64,000 bases of DNA from Pseudomonas sp. M47T1. Lineage in GTDB: Bacteria; Pseudomonadota; Gammaproteobacteria; Pseudomonadales; Pseudomonadaceae. A program made the position numbers and the translations under genes. The stretch's first letter is position 1, and each line of letters begins with the position of its first letter. The notes beneath the pieces are model-generated. The model was not told the origin of the DNA. It saw only the letters and a list, made by a program, of their open reading frames with translations, and ran no database searches. Below are positions 45,222 to 55,139 of the stretch, one piece after another. The DNA lies in the NCBI RefSeq assembly GCF_000263855.1, contig NZ_AJWX01000004.1, positions 310,001 through 374,000 on the forward strand, in the 5' to 3' direction.

Positions 45222-46135
45222 GGTTCAAACTCCTTGTTCTGGTCGCGACCCAGCAAGTAACCGCCGGGGTTGGCCTGCAAGCGCTGCGTGATGATTTTAA
45301 GCGACGTCAGGGTTTCCCGCAGTTCGCGGATGGCCGGGGCCAATTGCCCCAGGCCCTGCAGGCCGCCGTCCACTGCGGTGCGGTTGCTGGCCAGCAGGCT
45401 GTTGAGGGTGGCGGCGCTCTGCTGCAGCGACAGCATGGCCTGCTGCGCGCTGCTCAGTGCCTGGCGGCCCTGCTTGTCGAGCAGGCCGTTGGCGTTGTGC
45501 ATCAGCTCGTTGGTCTGCTTCAGGGCGCCGGACGCCTGGCTCATCACTACTGCAATGTTCTCACGTTGGTCGGCCAGGGCCGCAGTGATCTGGTCCACAT
45601 GCTCAAGGGTGGCGCTGACGTGTTCGACATTCTGTGGCGAGATCAGCCGGTTGGCGTTGGATAGCAGTTGGTTGACGCTGGCCATCAGGTCATTGCTGTT
45701 GTTCAGCAGGCGGGCAATGGGCGAGGGCGAGGCGACAATAATCGGCAGTGCGCCCTTCTCGCCCTTCAGTGTGGGGCTTTGCGGTGTGCCGCCGCTGAGC
45801 TGGATGATCGAGGTGCCGGTAATGCCGTTCAGCGCCAGCTTGGCCATGGTGTCCTGCTTCACCGGGGTTTCGCCAGCCAGGCGGATGCGCGCCAGCACCC
45901 GGCGCGGGTCCTTCGGGTCGAGCCGCAGCTGCGTTACATCGCCAACCTTGATGCCGCTGTACTGCACCGAACTGCCCCTCGACAGCCCGGTCACGGCCTC
46001 GTTGAACACCACCTCGTAGTCGTTGAAGGCGCTGTCGACGCTGGATTTGGCCAGCCACAGGCCGAACAGCAGTGCCCCAACCACCACCAGCACGGTGAAC
46101 AGGCCAATCAGCACATGATGGGCTCGGGTTTCCAT
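45218..46135 (-). CDS. MlaD/MCE-family lipid-transport protein
   Basis: The product is 305 residues. One N-terminal membrane helix (about 9-28) leads into an MCE domain (about 40-118, SSVQYSGIKVGDVTQLRLD) and a long helical C-terminal part that would form a needle or channel across the periplasm. MCE proteins form hexamers on an ABC transporter and shuttle phospholipid between the membranes. ATG 46135 directly follows the ATPase stop. This is a paralogous system: MlaD of the main Ttg2/Mla operon is shorter. Confidence 0.93.
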   Translation of the reverse strand: METRAHHVLIGLFTVLVVVGALLFGLWLAKSSVDSAFNDYEVVFNEAVTGLSRGSSVQYSGIKVGDVTQLRLDPKDPRRVLARIRLAGETPVKQDTMAKLALNGITGTSIIQLSGGTPQSPTLKGEKGALPIIVASPSPIARLLNNSNDLMASVNQLLSNANRLISPQNVEHVSATLEHVDQITAALADQRENIAVVMSQASGALKQTNELMHNANGLLDKQGRQALSSAQQAMLSLQQSAATLNSLLASNRTAVDGGLQGLGQLAPAIRELRETLTSLKIITQRLQANPGGYLLGRDQNKEFEP

Positions 46136-46136
46136 G

Positions 46137-46940
46137 TCAGACCTCTTTTTGCACTGAAGCAGCCAGCCACGCTGCCCGGCCGCGGGGGCCGTGGAAGTAT
46201 TCGTGAACCCACGGGTCTGGGGTGGCGGCGACCTGGGCGATCGGCGCCGCCACCAGCACGCGCTTCTGCGACAGCACCGCCACCCGGTCGGTGATGGTGT
46301 ACAAGGTGTCCAGGTCGTGGGTGACCAGGAACACACTCAGGCCCAATGCATCGCGCAGGGTCAGGATCAGTTGGTCAAAGGCGGCGGCGCCAATGGGGTC
46401 GAGGCCGGCGGTGGGTTCGTCAAGGAACAGGATGTCGGGGTCCAGCGCCAGGGCGCGGGCCAGTGCGGCGCGCTTGATCATGCCGCCGGACAGCGACGCC
46501 GGGTATTTGTTGGCCGCCGACAGCGGCAGCCCGGCCAGTGCCAGCTTCACGCAGGCCAGGTGCTCGGCGTCGGCGCGGTCAAGGCCGGCGTGCTCTATCA
46601 GTGGCAGGGCAACGTTCTCGGTGACGGTCAGCGACGAGAACAGTGCGCCCTTCTGAAACAGCACGCCGAAGCGCCGTTCCACCTGCGAGCGAGCGTTGTC
46701 GTCGAGGTTTGCTAAGTCCTGGCCAAGCACCTGTATGGCCCCTTCATCCGGCCGGCGCAGGCCGACAATGCTGCGCAGCAGCACCGATTTACCACTGCCG
46801 GAGCCGCCTACCACGGCGAGGATTTCGCCGCGGTTGAGGTCCAGGTCAAGGTTCTGGTGCACCACCTGGCGGCCGAAGCGGTTACCCAACCCGCGAACCC
46901 TGATCACCGGAATATGGGGGGCTGTTATGCTCCAGTTCAC
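46137..46940 (-). CDS. Mla-type ABC transporter ATPase (MlaF-like)
   Basis: The product is 267 residues: Walker A GGSGSGKS, signature LSGGMIKRA (the form typical of MlaF), Walker B ILFLDEP and switch His VTHD. It powers lipid transport with the permease and MCE protein. GTG 46940 overlaps the permease stop (GTGA), which fixes the start. Confidence 0.93.
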   Translation of the reverse strand: MNWSITAPHIPVIRVRGLGNRFGRQVVHQNLDLDLNRGEILAVVGGSGSGKSVLLRSIVGLRRPDEGAIQVLGQDLANLDDNARSQVERRFGVLFQKGALFSSLTVTENVALPLIEHAGLDRADAEHLACVKLALAGLPLSAANKYPASLSGGMIKRAALARALALDPDILFLDEPTAGLDPIGAAAFDQLILTLRDALGLSVFLVTHDLDTLYTITDRVAVLSQKRVLVAAPIAQVAATPDPWVHEYFHGPRGRAAWLAASVQKEV

Positions 46941-48084
46941 CAGCGCATCTCCATGAAAAACAGGGCGGCCACAGCGTCCAGCACAATCACCACAAAAATC
47001 GACTGCACCACGCTTGAGGTGGTGTGGGCACCCACCGATTCGGCGCTGCCGCTGACCTTGAAGCCTTCCAGGCAGCCAATGGCCGCGATGATGAAGGCAA
47101 ACACCGGGGCTTTCACCAGGCCCACCAGAAAGTGCTGCACGCTGATGTCGGCCTGTAGCTTGGACAGGAACATCGCTGGCGAAATCCCCAGCGACAAGGC
47201 ACACAGGGGACCCCGCCGCCAATGATCCCGCACAACATGGCCAGGAACGTCAACGCTGGCAGCGCCACCAGCAAGGCCAGCACGCGTGGCACCACCAACA
47301 GTTCCATGGGGTCCAGGCCCAGGGTGCGGATGGCGTCGATCTCTTCGTTGGCTTTCATGGAGCCGATTTGTGCGGTGAAGGCGCTAGCGGTTCGCCCGGC
47401 CATGAGGATGGCGGTCAGCAGCACGCCGAATTCGCGCAGGAAGGAAAAGGCGACCAGGTTGACGGTGTAAATGCTGGCGCCGAAGTTGGACAGGATGGTT
47501 GCGCCGAGAAAGGCCACCACGGCGCCCACCAGGAAGGTCAACAAGGCCACGATGGGCGCGGCATCCAGCCCGGTCTGCTCTATGTGCGCGACCACGGCAG
47601 TGACGCGCCAGCGCTTGGGGCGCAGCAAGCCGCGCGCCAGGGTTTCAAGAATCAGGCCGACGAAGCCAAGCAGCTGCAAGGTGTCCTGCCACACGGTGCT
47701 GACGGCGGTGCCGATGCGACTGAGCAACTGAATACCGACGTTGAGTTCCGGCTCTTTGAGCGGCTCGCAGAAGTCCTGCATGGAGCAGTACACCGTTTGC
47801 AGCAAGGCGCGGCTGGAGCCGGGCAAGTGCACGGCGGTATCGGCCAGGCGGCCCAGCCGTTCCGCGCCCAGCAGCTCCACCAGTAGCGAGGCACCGGCAG
47901 TGTCGATGGCCCCCAGTTGGTCGAGGTCGATGGGGGTATTGTGGTCGTACCGGCCGGTCAGTTGCCGGGCCAGTTGGCGTAGCCGGGCATAGTGCGGGAG
48001 TGTCCAGTCACCGGCGATACGCAGTCGCGCGGGCTGTGTACTGGTGTCCAGGTGGGCTTGGCCGGCGCCGGCGGAAATAGTCAT
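46937..48084 (-). pseudogene. MlaE-type permease with N-terminal STAS domain, frameshifted
   Basis: From ATG 48084 one frame encodes a STAS domain (about 1-110) and most of an MlaE permease up to LAMLCGIIGGGV. It then runs off family and stops at 47113. A second frame resumes at CALSLGISPAMFLSKLQ and completes the permease to MEMRW with stop 46937. The break lies at about 47196-47215, in a CGGGGTCCCC stretch. The total span of 1148 bases is one short of 383 codons, so a single base is missing. Either the permease is broken or the base is a sequencing error. The rest of the operon looks intact. Confidence 0.85.
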
Positions 48085-48243
48085 AGTTCCGAGCTTAGAC
48101 GCTTTTTATCGACTTCCCGCAATCGGTATTTCACCACTGAAGGTCCTGCGCCCTTTTCGCTGCCTTGCGGCAGCGCCTGCATCGGAAGTGGTAGAGGCTG
48201 CCGCCAGGCGGCGGAGGCGCGCGCAGCCGGCCCACGATAGTCG

Positions 48244-49266
48244 CTACTGCGATGGGACGCTGTCGTCGGTCACCCTGAAACGCAGCACGCCGATCATCTG
48301 CCCGTCTTCGGTGAGGATCTGCACCTGCCACTTGCCCACCGGGTTGGCCGGCAGGTTCATCTTGTGGGTCCAGGCCCGGTAGCCTTCGTCGCGGCCGCCG
48401 TGGATGTCCAGCGGGATGCGATCGACTTCCTGGCCGTTGAATTTCCACACGTGATAAATGCGCTCTTCCAGGCCGCGCGGTGCGTTGATGGCGGTGTAGG
48501 CGTACAGGCCGTTGGCGCGTACCTGGCTGGCGGCGACGTTTTTGATGCTGTCGCCGTGGGTGCGGTTGGCGTTGTCCATTTCCAGCGTGACCGCCGATTC
48601 GGTGATCCACAGGGTGGCCGGCGGTACCCAGGAACGCATCATCCAGCCGCAACCACCGATGGCCAGGGTCGCCACCACCAAGGCTACCGCGCGGCGCCAG
48701 TGGGTGATGGGAAAACTGGCGGCCAGGCTGGGGAACGACAGCAGCATGGCCGTACCCAGGGCCCACTCGTAACTTTGCGAGGTGGTGAGGTGCAGGATGA
48801 TCGGCAGCGCGGTGAGCATCGCCGCGAACAGCGTCAGGGTGTGCAGGGCCAGGAACAGCCAGCGCCGCGGCGCCACCAGTTTGTAGTACAGCGGGTCGGT
48901 GATGGACACCAGACCGGCGATGGTCAGCAGCCCGGTGAACACCAGCTGGCCGCTGTTCCACGTAGTGGTGGTGTAGAAGAACGGTAATACGAAGAACAGG
49001 CTTTCCTGGTGGATCATCTGCGTCGCGTAGCGCAGCAGAGGTTCAGGTATCTCGCGCTGGAAACGGCGACTGAACCAACGGGTGGCGCTTTGCTCCACCA
49101 TCAGCCACACCCAGCTGACCAGCATCATTACCGCGATCCAGCTGGCCAGCTTGGCCTGGCGGTCTACCAGGATGAAGCTGCCGATACCCGATATGAAGCC
49201 GCCCAGGGCGATCACTCCCGGGTAGCGCTTGATGAGTTCGATGATGCGCAGGATCAGTGTGGGCAT
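48244..49266 (-). CDS. DUF5924/DUF2914 membrane protein
   Basis: The product is 340 residues. Six or seven helices fill the first 210 residues, followed by a soluble C-terminal domain (about 225-340) like DUF2914 (GLEERIYHVWKFNGQEVDRIPLDI, GKWQVQILTEDGQMIGVLRFRV). The function is unknown. The beta-rich C-terminal domain probably faces the periplasm. It lies between the Mla-type operon and a peptidase gene, with 159 and 72 bp gaps. Confidence 0.82.
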   Translation of the reverse strand: MPTLILRIIELIKRYPGVIALGGFISGIGSFILVDRQAKLASWIAVMMLVSWVWLMVEQSATRWFSRRFQREIPEPLLRYATQMIHQESLFFVLPFFYTTTTWNSGQLVFTGLLTIAGLVSITDPLYYKLVAPRRWLFLALHTLTLFAAMLTALPIILHLTTSQSYEWALGTAMLLSFPSLAASFPITHWRRAVALVVATLAIGGCGWMMRSWVPPATLWITESAVTLEMDNANRTHGDSIKNVAASQVRANGLYAYTAINAPRGLEERIYHVWKFNGQEVDRIPLDIHGGRDEGYRAWTHKMNLPANPVGKWQVQILTEDGQMIGVLRFRVTDDSVPSQ

Positions 49267-49338
49267 TTCGGCAATTCTTGGCAGCTGCTGGAAAAAGCGC
49301 CGCCAAGGATACGCCCTTGATTCCCCGAATGCGCGCGA

Positions 49339-50724
49339 CTAATGGCGTTTGTGCCGCAATGCCCCCCAGCCCAGCAGGCTCAAGCCACACAACACCAGTA
49401 GGACAACGCCCAGGCTGTAGAGTTGGTCGACACTGAGCAACGGTTGTTCGATACGCACATAGCCGCGCCCGGAAAACACCTGGCGCATGGCGGCGTTGGC
49501 CTGGGCCAGGGTCACTTTCCTCAGGTCGCGGGCGGGGTCTTCGAAACGACCCTTGTCGTAGGTGGGCAACGCGTTCCAGTAGAAGTCAGCCAGTTGGCTG
49601 TTGCCCTGCACGCTCCAGCCCTGGCGGGAAATGGTGGCCTGGCGCAGCCGCTCGAAGGTGGCGGCGTCCAGGCCATCCTTTTTCAGCCGGCCAATCAGTT
49701 CGGCCATCAGCTCATGGGCCTGGTCCACGTCGTTACGGTCAAGGTCGGCATTCAGGCTCAGCAGGCCGGTGTCGCCAAAGGCTTCGCGCTGGCTCCAGGG
49801 GCCGTACGACAGCTCATGGTTGAGGCGCAGCTCCTTGTACAGCGCCCACTCCATGTACACCTGCACCATGTCCAGGGCCGCATCGGGCACGTCGTCATCC
49901 AGGGCCGGCTCGGGGAAGAACCAGTGCAGTTTGGCGCCGTCGCCCAGCCAGCCGTGGGTAAGGGTGCGCTCGTAGGCAGCGCTGTGCAGCGTGACGGGGA
50001 TGTCTGGGTGGTCGGTGGGTTTCACTGCGTCCAGGCTGGCCCAGGTGCGCTCCAGGTAGGCGGGCAATACCTTGTCCAGCCCGCCCACCACAATCAGGGT
50101 CATGTTGTTGGGGGCGTACCAATTCTTGCGCACCGCTTCAACCTGGGCCAGGGTCATGTCGGCTACCGGCGAGCGCTCGATGCATTTGAGACCCAGCTCC
50201 GTGGCCAGTTGGTCACTGGCCGCGTGGCCCACGCCCTGCTTGTCCAGCCAGCGTTGCAGGTGCGAGTAGTGGCCGCCGTCCTCGCGCTCGACGATGCGCT
50301 TGGAAATATCCAGGGCCTTGGTGTCGATGGCGGTCTTGGTCACCACCTCCAGCAGTAGGTCCAGCACCTTGCGCTGGTTGGCGGCGGGGGCTTCGATGAC
50401 GAAGGTGGTGTCGCTGTCACTGGTGAACGCGTTCCACTCCCCGCCCAGGGCCTGCATGCGTTCTTCCAGGCCGCCTTCGCCGCTGCCGTCGATGCCGCTG
50501 AACAGCAGGTGCTCCAGCAGGTGCGGCAGTTCACGTTCGTTGCAGGCAAAGTCATCGAAGCCTACGCCCACCACCAGGCGGATGGCGATGTGGCTGCGAT
50601 CGTCACCCGGTTTCATCAGCACCTGCAGGCCATTGGGCAGCAGGTAGCCTTCTACCTTGTAGCGATCCAGCGCCTGGCTTTGGGTGCAGATGAACAATAG
50701 GCAAAGCAACAGCAGACAACGCAT
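49339..50724 (-). CDS. M16 family zinc metallopeptidase with C-terminal membrane anchor
   Basis: The product is 461 residues. A signal peptide (to about SQA) is followed by an M16 (pitrilysin/insulinase) domain with the inverted zinc motif HLLEH at 68-72 and a downstream glutamate region (KALDISKRIVERE). The second M16 lobe (about 220-400) lacks a zinc motif, as is usual. A helix at about 435-455 should anchor it in the inner membrane facing the periplasm. The substrate is unknown. Confidence 0.9.
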   Translation of the reverse strand: MRCLLLLCLLFICTQSQALDRYKVEGYLLPNGLQVLMKPGDDRSHIAIRLVVGVGFDDFACNERELPHLLEHLLFSGIDGSGEGGLEERMQALGGEWNAFTSDSDTTFVIEAPAANQRKVLDLLLEVVTKTAIDTKALDISKRIVEREDGGHYSHLQRWLDKQGVGHAASDQLATELGLKCIERSPVADMTLAQVEAVRKNWYAPNNMTLIVVGGLDKVLPAYLERTWASLDAVKPTDHPDIPVTLHSAAYERTLTHGWLGDGAKLHWFFPEPALDDDVPDAALDMVQVYMEWALYKELRLNHELSYGPWSQREAFGDTGLLSLNADLDRNDVDQAHELMAELIGRLKKDGLDAATFERLRQATISRQGWSVQGNSQLADFYWNALPTYDKGRFEDPARDLRKVTLAQANAAMRQVFSGRGYVRIEQPLLSVDQLYSLGVVLLVLCGLSLLGWGALRHKRH

Positions 50725-50785
50725 GGGTAGCTTCCTGCGGGAACCGGCTCAGACTGTGGAACAGACTGCCGGAGGCAGCGGACGT

Positions 50786-52444
50786 TCAAGGCGAATGCGC
50801 ATCGTCGGGAACGGCATCGGTTTGCATGGCTCCGGTTTCGGTGTTTTCCAGCACCACGTAGGCACTGCCGCAGAACAGCGAGTTCAGGCGCTTCATGTCG
50901 GCTATCAGCTCCAGGTGCAACGAGCTGGTTTCAATGCTTTGTACCACCTTGCGCTGCAAGCGGCTCACATGGGCATGGGCCAGGCGACGCTCCTGGGCAC
51001 GGAAGCGACGTTTTTCCCGCAACAACTGCCGCGCACTTTCCGGGTCGCCACTGAGGAACACCGACAGGCCCAGGCGCAGGTTGGCCATCAACTGGCTGTG
51101 CAGACCGGACAGCTCCTCCAGGCCCATCTCGGAGAACTCCCGGCGCTGGGCGGTTTTCTGCTGCTGCACCTTGCGCAGCATGCGCTCGATCACGTCACTG
51201 GCCAGCTTGAGGTTGATGGCCAGTTCGATGATCTCTGCCCAGCGGCGGCTGTCTTGCTCGCTGAGGTCTTCACGTGGCATCTGCGCCAAGTACAGCTTGA
51301 TGGCACTGTAGAGCACCTCGACGTCTTCACCCTGGGTGCGTATCGCTTGGGTGACGGCAGTCTGGGTGCCACGCAGGGCGCCCAGCGTATTACCCAGCAT
51401 GTTTTCCACCAGGTCGCCGATGCGCAGGGTTTCGCGCACGGCATTGGCCAGGGCCAGGCTGGGTGTTTCCAACGCGGTCAGGTCCAGGTGGCGAGGCTTG
51501 GCACCGCCGTTAATGTCTTCACGCTCTGGCAACAGCCAGGTGCACAGCCGCGACATGGGGCCTACCGTGCCCAGCATCAACAGGCTGCGAACCGTGTTGT
51601 AGAGCAGGTGGAAGCCGATCACCAGGCCCGTGGGGTCGTAGCTCAGGGTATCCATCCAATGCGCCAGCGGGTCCAGCACCGGCACAATCAGCACCAGGCC
51701 GATCAGCTTGTACAGCAGGCTGCCCAGCGCTACCTGGCGCCCGGCAGTGTTCTGCATACTGGTGGACAGGAACGCCAGCAGGCCGCTGCCGATGTTGGCG
51801 CCAATCACCAGGCCGATGGCCACGGGCAGGCTGATGACGCCTGCTTCGGCCAAGGTGGCGGTAAGCAGTACCGCCGCCAGGCTGGAATAGGAAATCATGG
51901 CAAACAGCGCGCCCACCAAGGCGTCGAGCAGGATGTCGCCGGTCAGCGAGGCAAACAGCACCTTCACGCCCTGGGCGTGGGTGATGGGCGCAGCGGCTTC
52001 GACGATCAGTTGCAGCGCCAGCACGATCAGGCCCAGGCCTATGCCTACACGGCCCATTTGCCCTGCGCGCGACTGTTTGCGCGACAGGAAGAAGATCACC
52101 CCAAGGAAAATAAGCAGCGGCGATAGCCACGACAGGTCGAATGTCAGCACCCGCGACATCAGCGCGGTACCCACGTCGGCACCCAGCATGATCGCCAGCG
52201 CCGGAATCAGGGTCATCAGGCCCTGGCCAACAAACGAGGTAGTGAGCATGGCGGTGGCGTTACTGCTCTGCACCACGGCCGTTACCAGGATGCCGGCGAT
52301 GAACGCCAGCGGTCGCTTGGACATGTTCTGGCTGAGCAAGCGCCGCAGGTTGGAACCGTACACGCGCAGAATGCCCGTGCGCACGATGTGAGTGCCCCAG
52401 ATCAGCAGTGCCACTGCCGATAGCAGATTGAGCAGGGTCAGCAT
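50786..52444 (-). CDS. Na/Pi-cotransporter family protein with PhoU-like tail
   Basis: The product is 552 residues. Two Na/Pi repeats with the hallmark QSSNATAMLTTSFVG and its partner SYSSLAAVLLTATLAEAG form the membrane part (about 1-310); the C-terminal 230 residues are helical and PhoU-like. The family exports or imports phosphate with sodium. ATG 52444 (MLTLLNLLS) was chosen over an upstream TTG. Confidence 0.9.
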   Translation of the reverse strand: MLTLLNLLSAVALLIWGTHIVRTGILRVYGSNLRRLLSQNMSKRPLAFIAGILVTAVVQSSNATAMLTTSFVGQGLMTLIPALAIMLGADVGTALMSRVLTFDLSWLSPLLIFLGVIFFLSRKQSRAGQMGRVGIGLGLIVLALQLIVEAAAPITHAQGVKVLFASLTGDILLDALVGALFAMISYSSLAAVLLTATLAEAGVISLPVAIGLVIGANIGSGLLAFLSTSMQNTAGRQVALGSLLYKLIGLVLIVPVLDPLAHWMDTLSYDPTGLVIGFHLLYNTVRSLLMLGTVGPMSRLCTWLLPEREDINGGAKPRHLDLTALETPSLALANAVRETLRIGDLVENMLGNTLGALRGTQTAVTQAIRTQGEDVEVLYSAIKLYLAQMPREDLSEQDSRRWAEIIELAINLKLASDVIERMLRKVQQQKTAQRREFSEMGLEELSGLHSQLMANLRLGLSVFLSGDPESARQLLREKRRFRAQERRLAHAHVSRLQRKVVQSIETSSLHLELIADMKRLNSLFCGSAYVVLENTETGAMQTDAVPDDAHSP

Positions 52445-52629
52445 AAGAAAGGCCCCCTGTAGAAGCTCCCCCAATGCGGGGGTGGATGGATGTGCAGCAG
52501 CGCCGCTGTTTGGAGAAATCTTTTATGCAGCGCTTACTTAAGCTTTAGTCGGCCATGGGCCAGGACGCCAGCATGGCACAGGAAATAGCCGACTGAAACA
52601 AAACTGTAACATTTTACTTGTGGTTGCCC

Positions 52630-52666
52630 TGTAGCCGCTGCCGCAGCCTGTCGGCAGCGGCTACAC
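52630..52666. repeat. GTAGCCGC-type palindrome, most perfect copy
   Basis: TGTAGCCGCTGCCG at 52630-52643 pairs with CGGCAGCGGCTACA at 52653-52666. It is next to the terCX-type gene terminator. Confidence 0.75.
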
Positions 52667-52671
52667 GCAAG

Positions 52672-52698
52672 AAAAAGGGGCCGATCACAGCCCCTTTT
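52672..52698 (-). terminator. Terminator after the TerC gene
   Basis: AAAAGGGGC at 52673-52681 pairs with GCCCCTTTT at 52690-52698. On the minus strand it is followed by a five-T run. It lies 18 bases past the TerC stop. Confidence 0.85.
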
Positions 52699-52716
52699 AG
52701 TTCGCAGCGTCCTGGG

Positions 52717-53484
52717 TTACTGACCCGGAACGTCCTTGCGAAGTTTCACCGGCCCGCTTTGTTTCCTCTTTTTGGCCATGGCCGTGCGCATCTTGATGTT
52801 GATGGCCTCCACCGCCAGCGAGAAGGCCATGGCGAAGTACACGTAGCCCTTGGGCACATGCACGTCGAAGGCTTCGGCAATCAGCACGGTGCCCACCACC
52901 AGCAGGAACGACAACGCCAGCATCTTCAGCGACGGGTGCTTGTCGATGAAATTGCTGATGGCGCCGGCGGCCAGCATCATCACCAGCACCGCCACGATGA
53001 TTGCCGCCACCATCACCGGTACATTGGAGACCATGCCCACGGCGGTGATCACCGAATCCAGGGAGAACACGATGTCGATAATGGCGATCTGGATGATGGT
53101 GTAGAGGAAGTTGCCGCCCTTGCCTTTCGGCTCGTCGCCCTCCTCCTCTTCGCCTTCCAGGCCGTGGTAGATCTCCTGGGAGCTTTTCCACAACAGGAAC
53201 AGGCCGCCGAAGAACAGGATCAGGTCGCGGCCCGATATGCCTTGGCCGAACACCACGAACAAGTCGGCGGTGAGGCGCATGACCCAGGTGATCGACAGCA
53301 GCAACAGGATGCGCGTGAACATCGCCAGCGCCAGGCCGAAGATTCGCGTGCGCGGCTGCATGTGCTTGGGCATGCGGCTGACCAGGATGGAGATCATGAT
53401 GATGTTGTCGATGCCCAGCACGATCTCGAGTGCGGTCAGGGTGAAAAAGGCAACCCAGAGTTCCGGGTTGGTCAGCCATTCCAT
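52717..53484 (-). CDS. TerC family integral membrane protein
   Basis: The product is 255 residues with seven helices and the acidic in-membrane motifs EIVLGIDNIIMISI and DIVFSLDSVITAVG that define the TerC family. Members help load metals (mainly Mn) into exported proteins or export metal ions. ATG 53484 has GAAGGA upstream; an earlier in-frame ATG lacks one. Confidence 0.93.
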   Translation of the reverse strand: MEWLTNPELWVAFFTLTALEIVLGIDNIIMISILVSRMPKHMQPRTRIFGLALAMFTRILLLLSITWVMRLTADLFVVFGQGISGRDLILFFGGLFLLWKSSQEIYHGLEGEEEEGDEPKGKGGNFLYTIIQIAIIDIVFSLDSVITAVGMVSNVPVMVAAIIVAVLVMMLAAGAISNFIDKHPSLKMLALSFLLVVGTVLIAEAFDVHVPKGYVYFAMAFSLAVEAINIKMRTAMAKKRKQSGPVKLRKDVPGQ

Positions 53485-53548
53485 GTTTTTTCCTTCGAGC
53501 GTTGTGAGGCGCATCGTACGGTGCGATGCGTCTTCGGTAGTTGAATCG

Positions 53549-54862
53549 TCAAGCGGCCAGGCTGCCGAACAATGGGAAAGTGCCCAGCAGCAGCGCGGCG
53601 AGCATTATGCACAGGCACACCAGCACTGCCCACTTGAGGGTAAAGCGTTGGTGGTCACCGAAATCGATGCCTGCCAGGGCCACCAGCAAGTAGGTGGAGG
53701 GTACCAGCGGGCTCAGCAAATGCACGGGCTGGCCGACGATCGAGGCCCTGGCCATGTCCACTGCACTGATGCCGTAATGACTGGCTGCTTCAGCCAAAAC
53801 CGGTAACACCCCGTAATAAAATGCATCGTTCGACATGAAAAAAGTGAACGGCATGCTGACCAGCGCCGTAATCACCGCCAGGTACGGCCCCAGTGCGTCC
53901 GGAATCACTGCCAGCAGGCTCTTGGACATGGCATCCACCATGCCGGTGCCGCTGAGGATGCCGGTGAAGATGCCCGCCGCGAAGATCAGCCCAACCACCG
54001 CCAGGACACTGCCCGAATGGGCGGCGATGCGCTCCTTCTGCATTTGCAGGCAAGGATAGTTGACGATCATGGCAATACTGAACGCGATCATGAACAGTAC
54101 CGGCAGCGGCAGCAGGCCGGCGATCAGCGCCGCCATCAGCGCCAGGGTCAGCGCGCCGTTGAACCACAACAGCTTCGGCCGGCGGGCCTCGGGGTATTGC
54201 GACACGCTGATCTCACTGTGGTCCGGCCCATCGCCTGGCAGGTCCAGTTCACCCAGGCGGGCGCGCTCTTTCTTGCCGTAGCCATAGGCAATGGCCAGGA
54301 TCGCCAGTACACCGGCCAGCATCGCCGGGATCATCGGCACGAAGATCGCCGACGGGTCCACGTGCAAGGCGCTGGCCGCGCGGGCGGTGGGCCCACCCCA
54401 GGGGGTCATGTTCATCACCCCGCCGGCCAGGATGATCAGCCCGGCCATGATCCGCGGGCTCATGCCCAGGCGGCTGTACAGCGGCAGCATGGCCGCCACG
54501 CAGATCATGTAGGTGGTGGCGCCATCGCCATCCAGCGACACCACCAGCGCCAGCACCGCGGTACCTACCGATACCTTTAGCGGGTCCCCCTTGACCAGCT
54601 TGAGGATCTTGCGCACGGCGGGGTCGAACAGCCCCGAGTCGATCATCAGGGCGAAATACAGGATGGCAAACATCAGCATCACGCCGGTGGGTGCCAGCTT
54701 GGTGATGCCGTCGAGCATCATTGGGCCGATTTTCGGGGCAAAGCCACCGAACAGGGCGAACAGGATAGGGATGATGATCAGCGCGATCAGCGCCGACAGG
54801 CGCTTGGTCATGATCAGGAACATGAACGCAATCACCATGGCAAAGCCAAGGAAGGTCAACAT
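53549..54862 (-). CDS. CitMHS family citrate-metal:proton symporter
   Basis: The product is 437 residues with about twelve helices. LDGDGATTYMICVAAMLPLY and NMTPWGGPTARAASAL match CitM-type carriers, which take up citrate complexed with Mg2+ or Ca2+. It is a single gene; the neighbouring gaps show no regulator. Confidence 0.92.
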   Translation of the reverse strand: MLTFLGFAMVIAFMFLIMTKRLSALIALIIIPILFALFGGFAPKIGPMMLDGITKLAPTGVMLMFAILYFALMIDSGLFDPAVRKILKLVKGDPLKVSVGTAVLALVVSLDGDGATTYMICVAAMLPLYSRLGMSPRIMAGLIILAGGVMNMTPWGGPTARAASALHVDPSAIFVPMIPAMLAGVLAILAIAYGYGKKERARLGELDLPGDGPDHSEISVSQYPEARRPKLLWFNGALTLALMAALIAGLLPLPVLFMIAFSIAMIVNYPCLQMQKERIAAHSGSVLAVVGLIFAAGIFTGILSGTGMVDAMSKSLLAVIPDALGPYLAVITALVSMPFTFFMSNDAFYYGVLPVLAEAASHYGISAVDMARASIVGQPVHLLSPLVPSTYLLVALAGIDFGDHQRFTLKWAVLVCLCIMLAALLLGTFPLFGSLAA

Positions 54863-55139
54863 AGCGGTACTCCGGGCAGGCGCGACTTAGCGCAGGGCTT
54901 CGTGGCGGTGGAGTACGGGCGTGGGTATAGCGCGAACGGAAGGCATGCACGACATCTAAATCACCATTGTTGTTTTGTTAGCGCCGGTCTTTGCCGGTGG
55001 TGATGGCGATGCTAGCGGTCGAAGCTTTCAGCAACCTTTCGGAAATTTCTTACCGGGTTTTCAGAGGTATGGCGGCAAAATGGGCACGCTGTGCGAGCCT
55101 TCGCTGCCTGGCGGCAGCCTACGAGGTTCACAGACCTTC

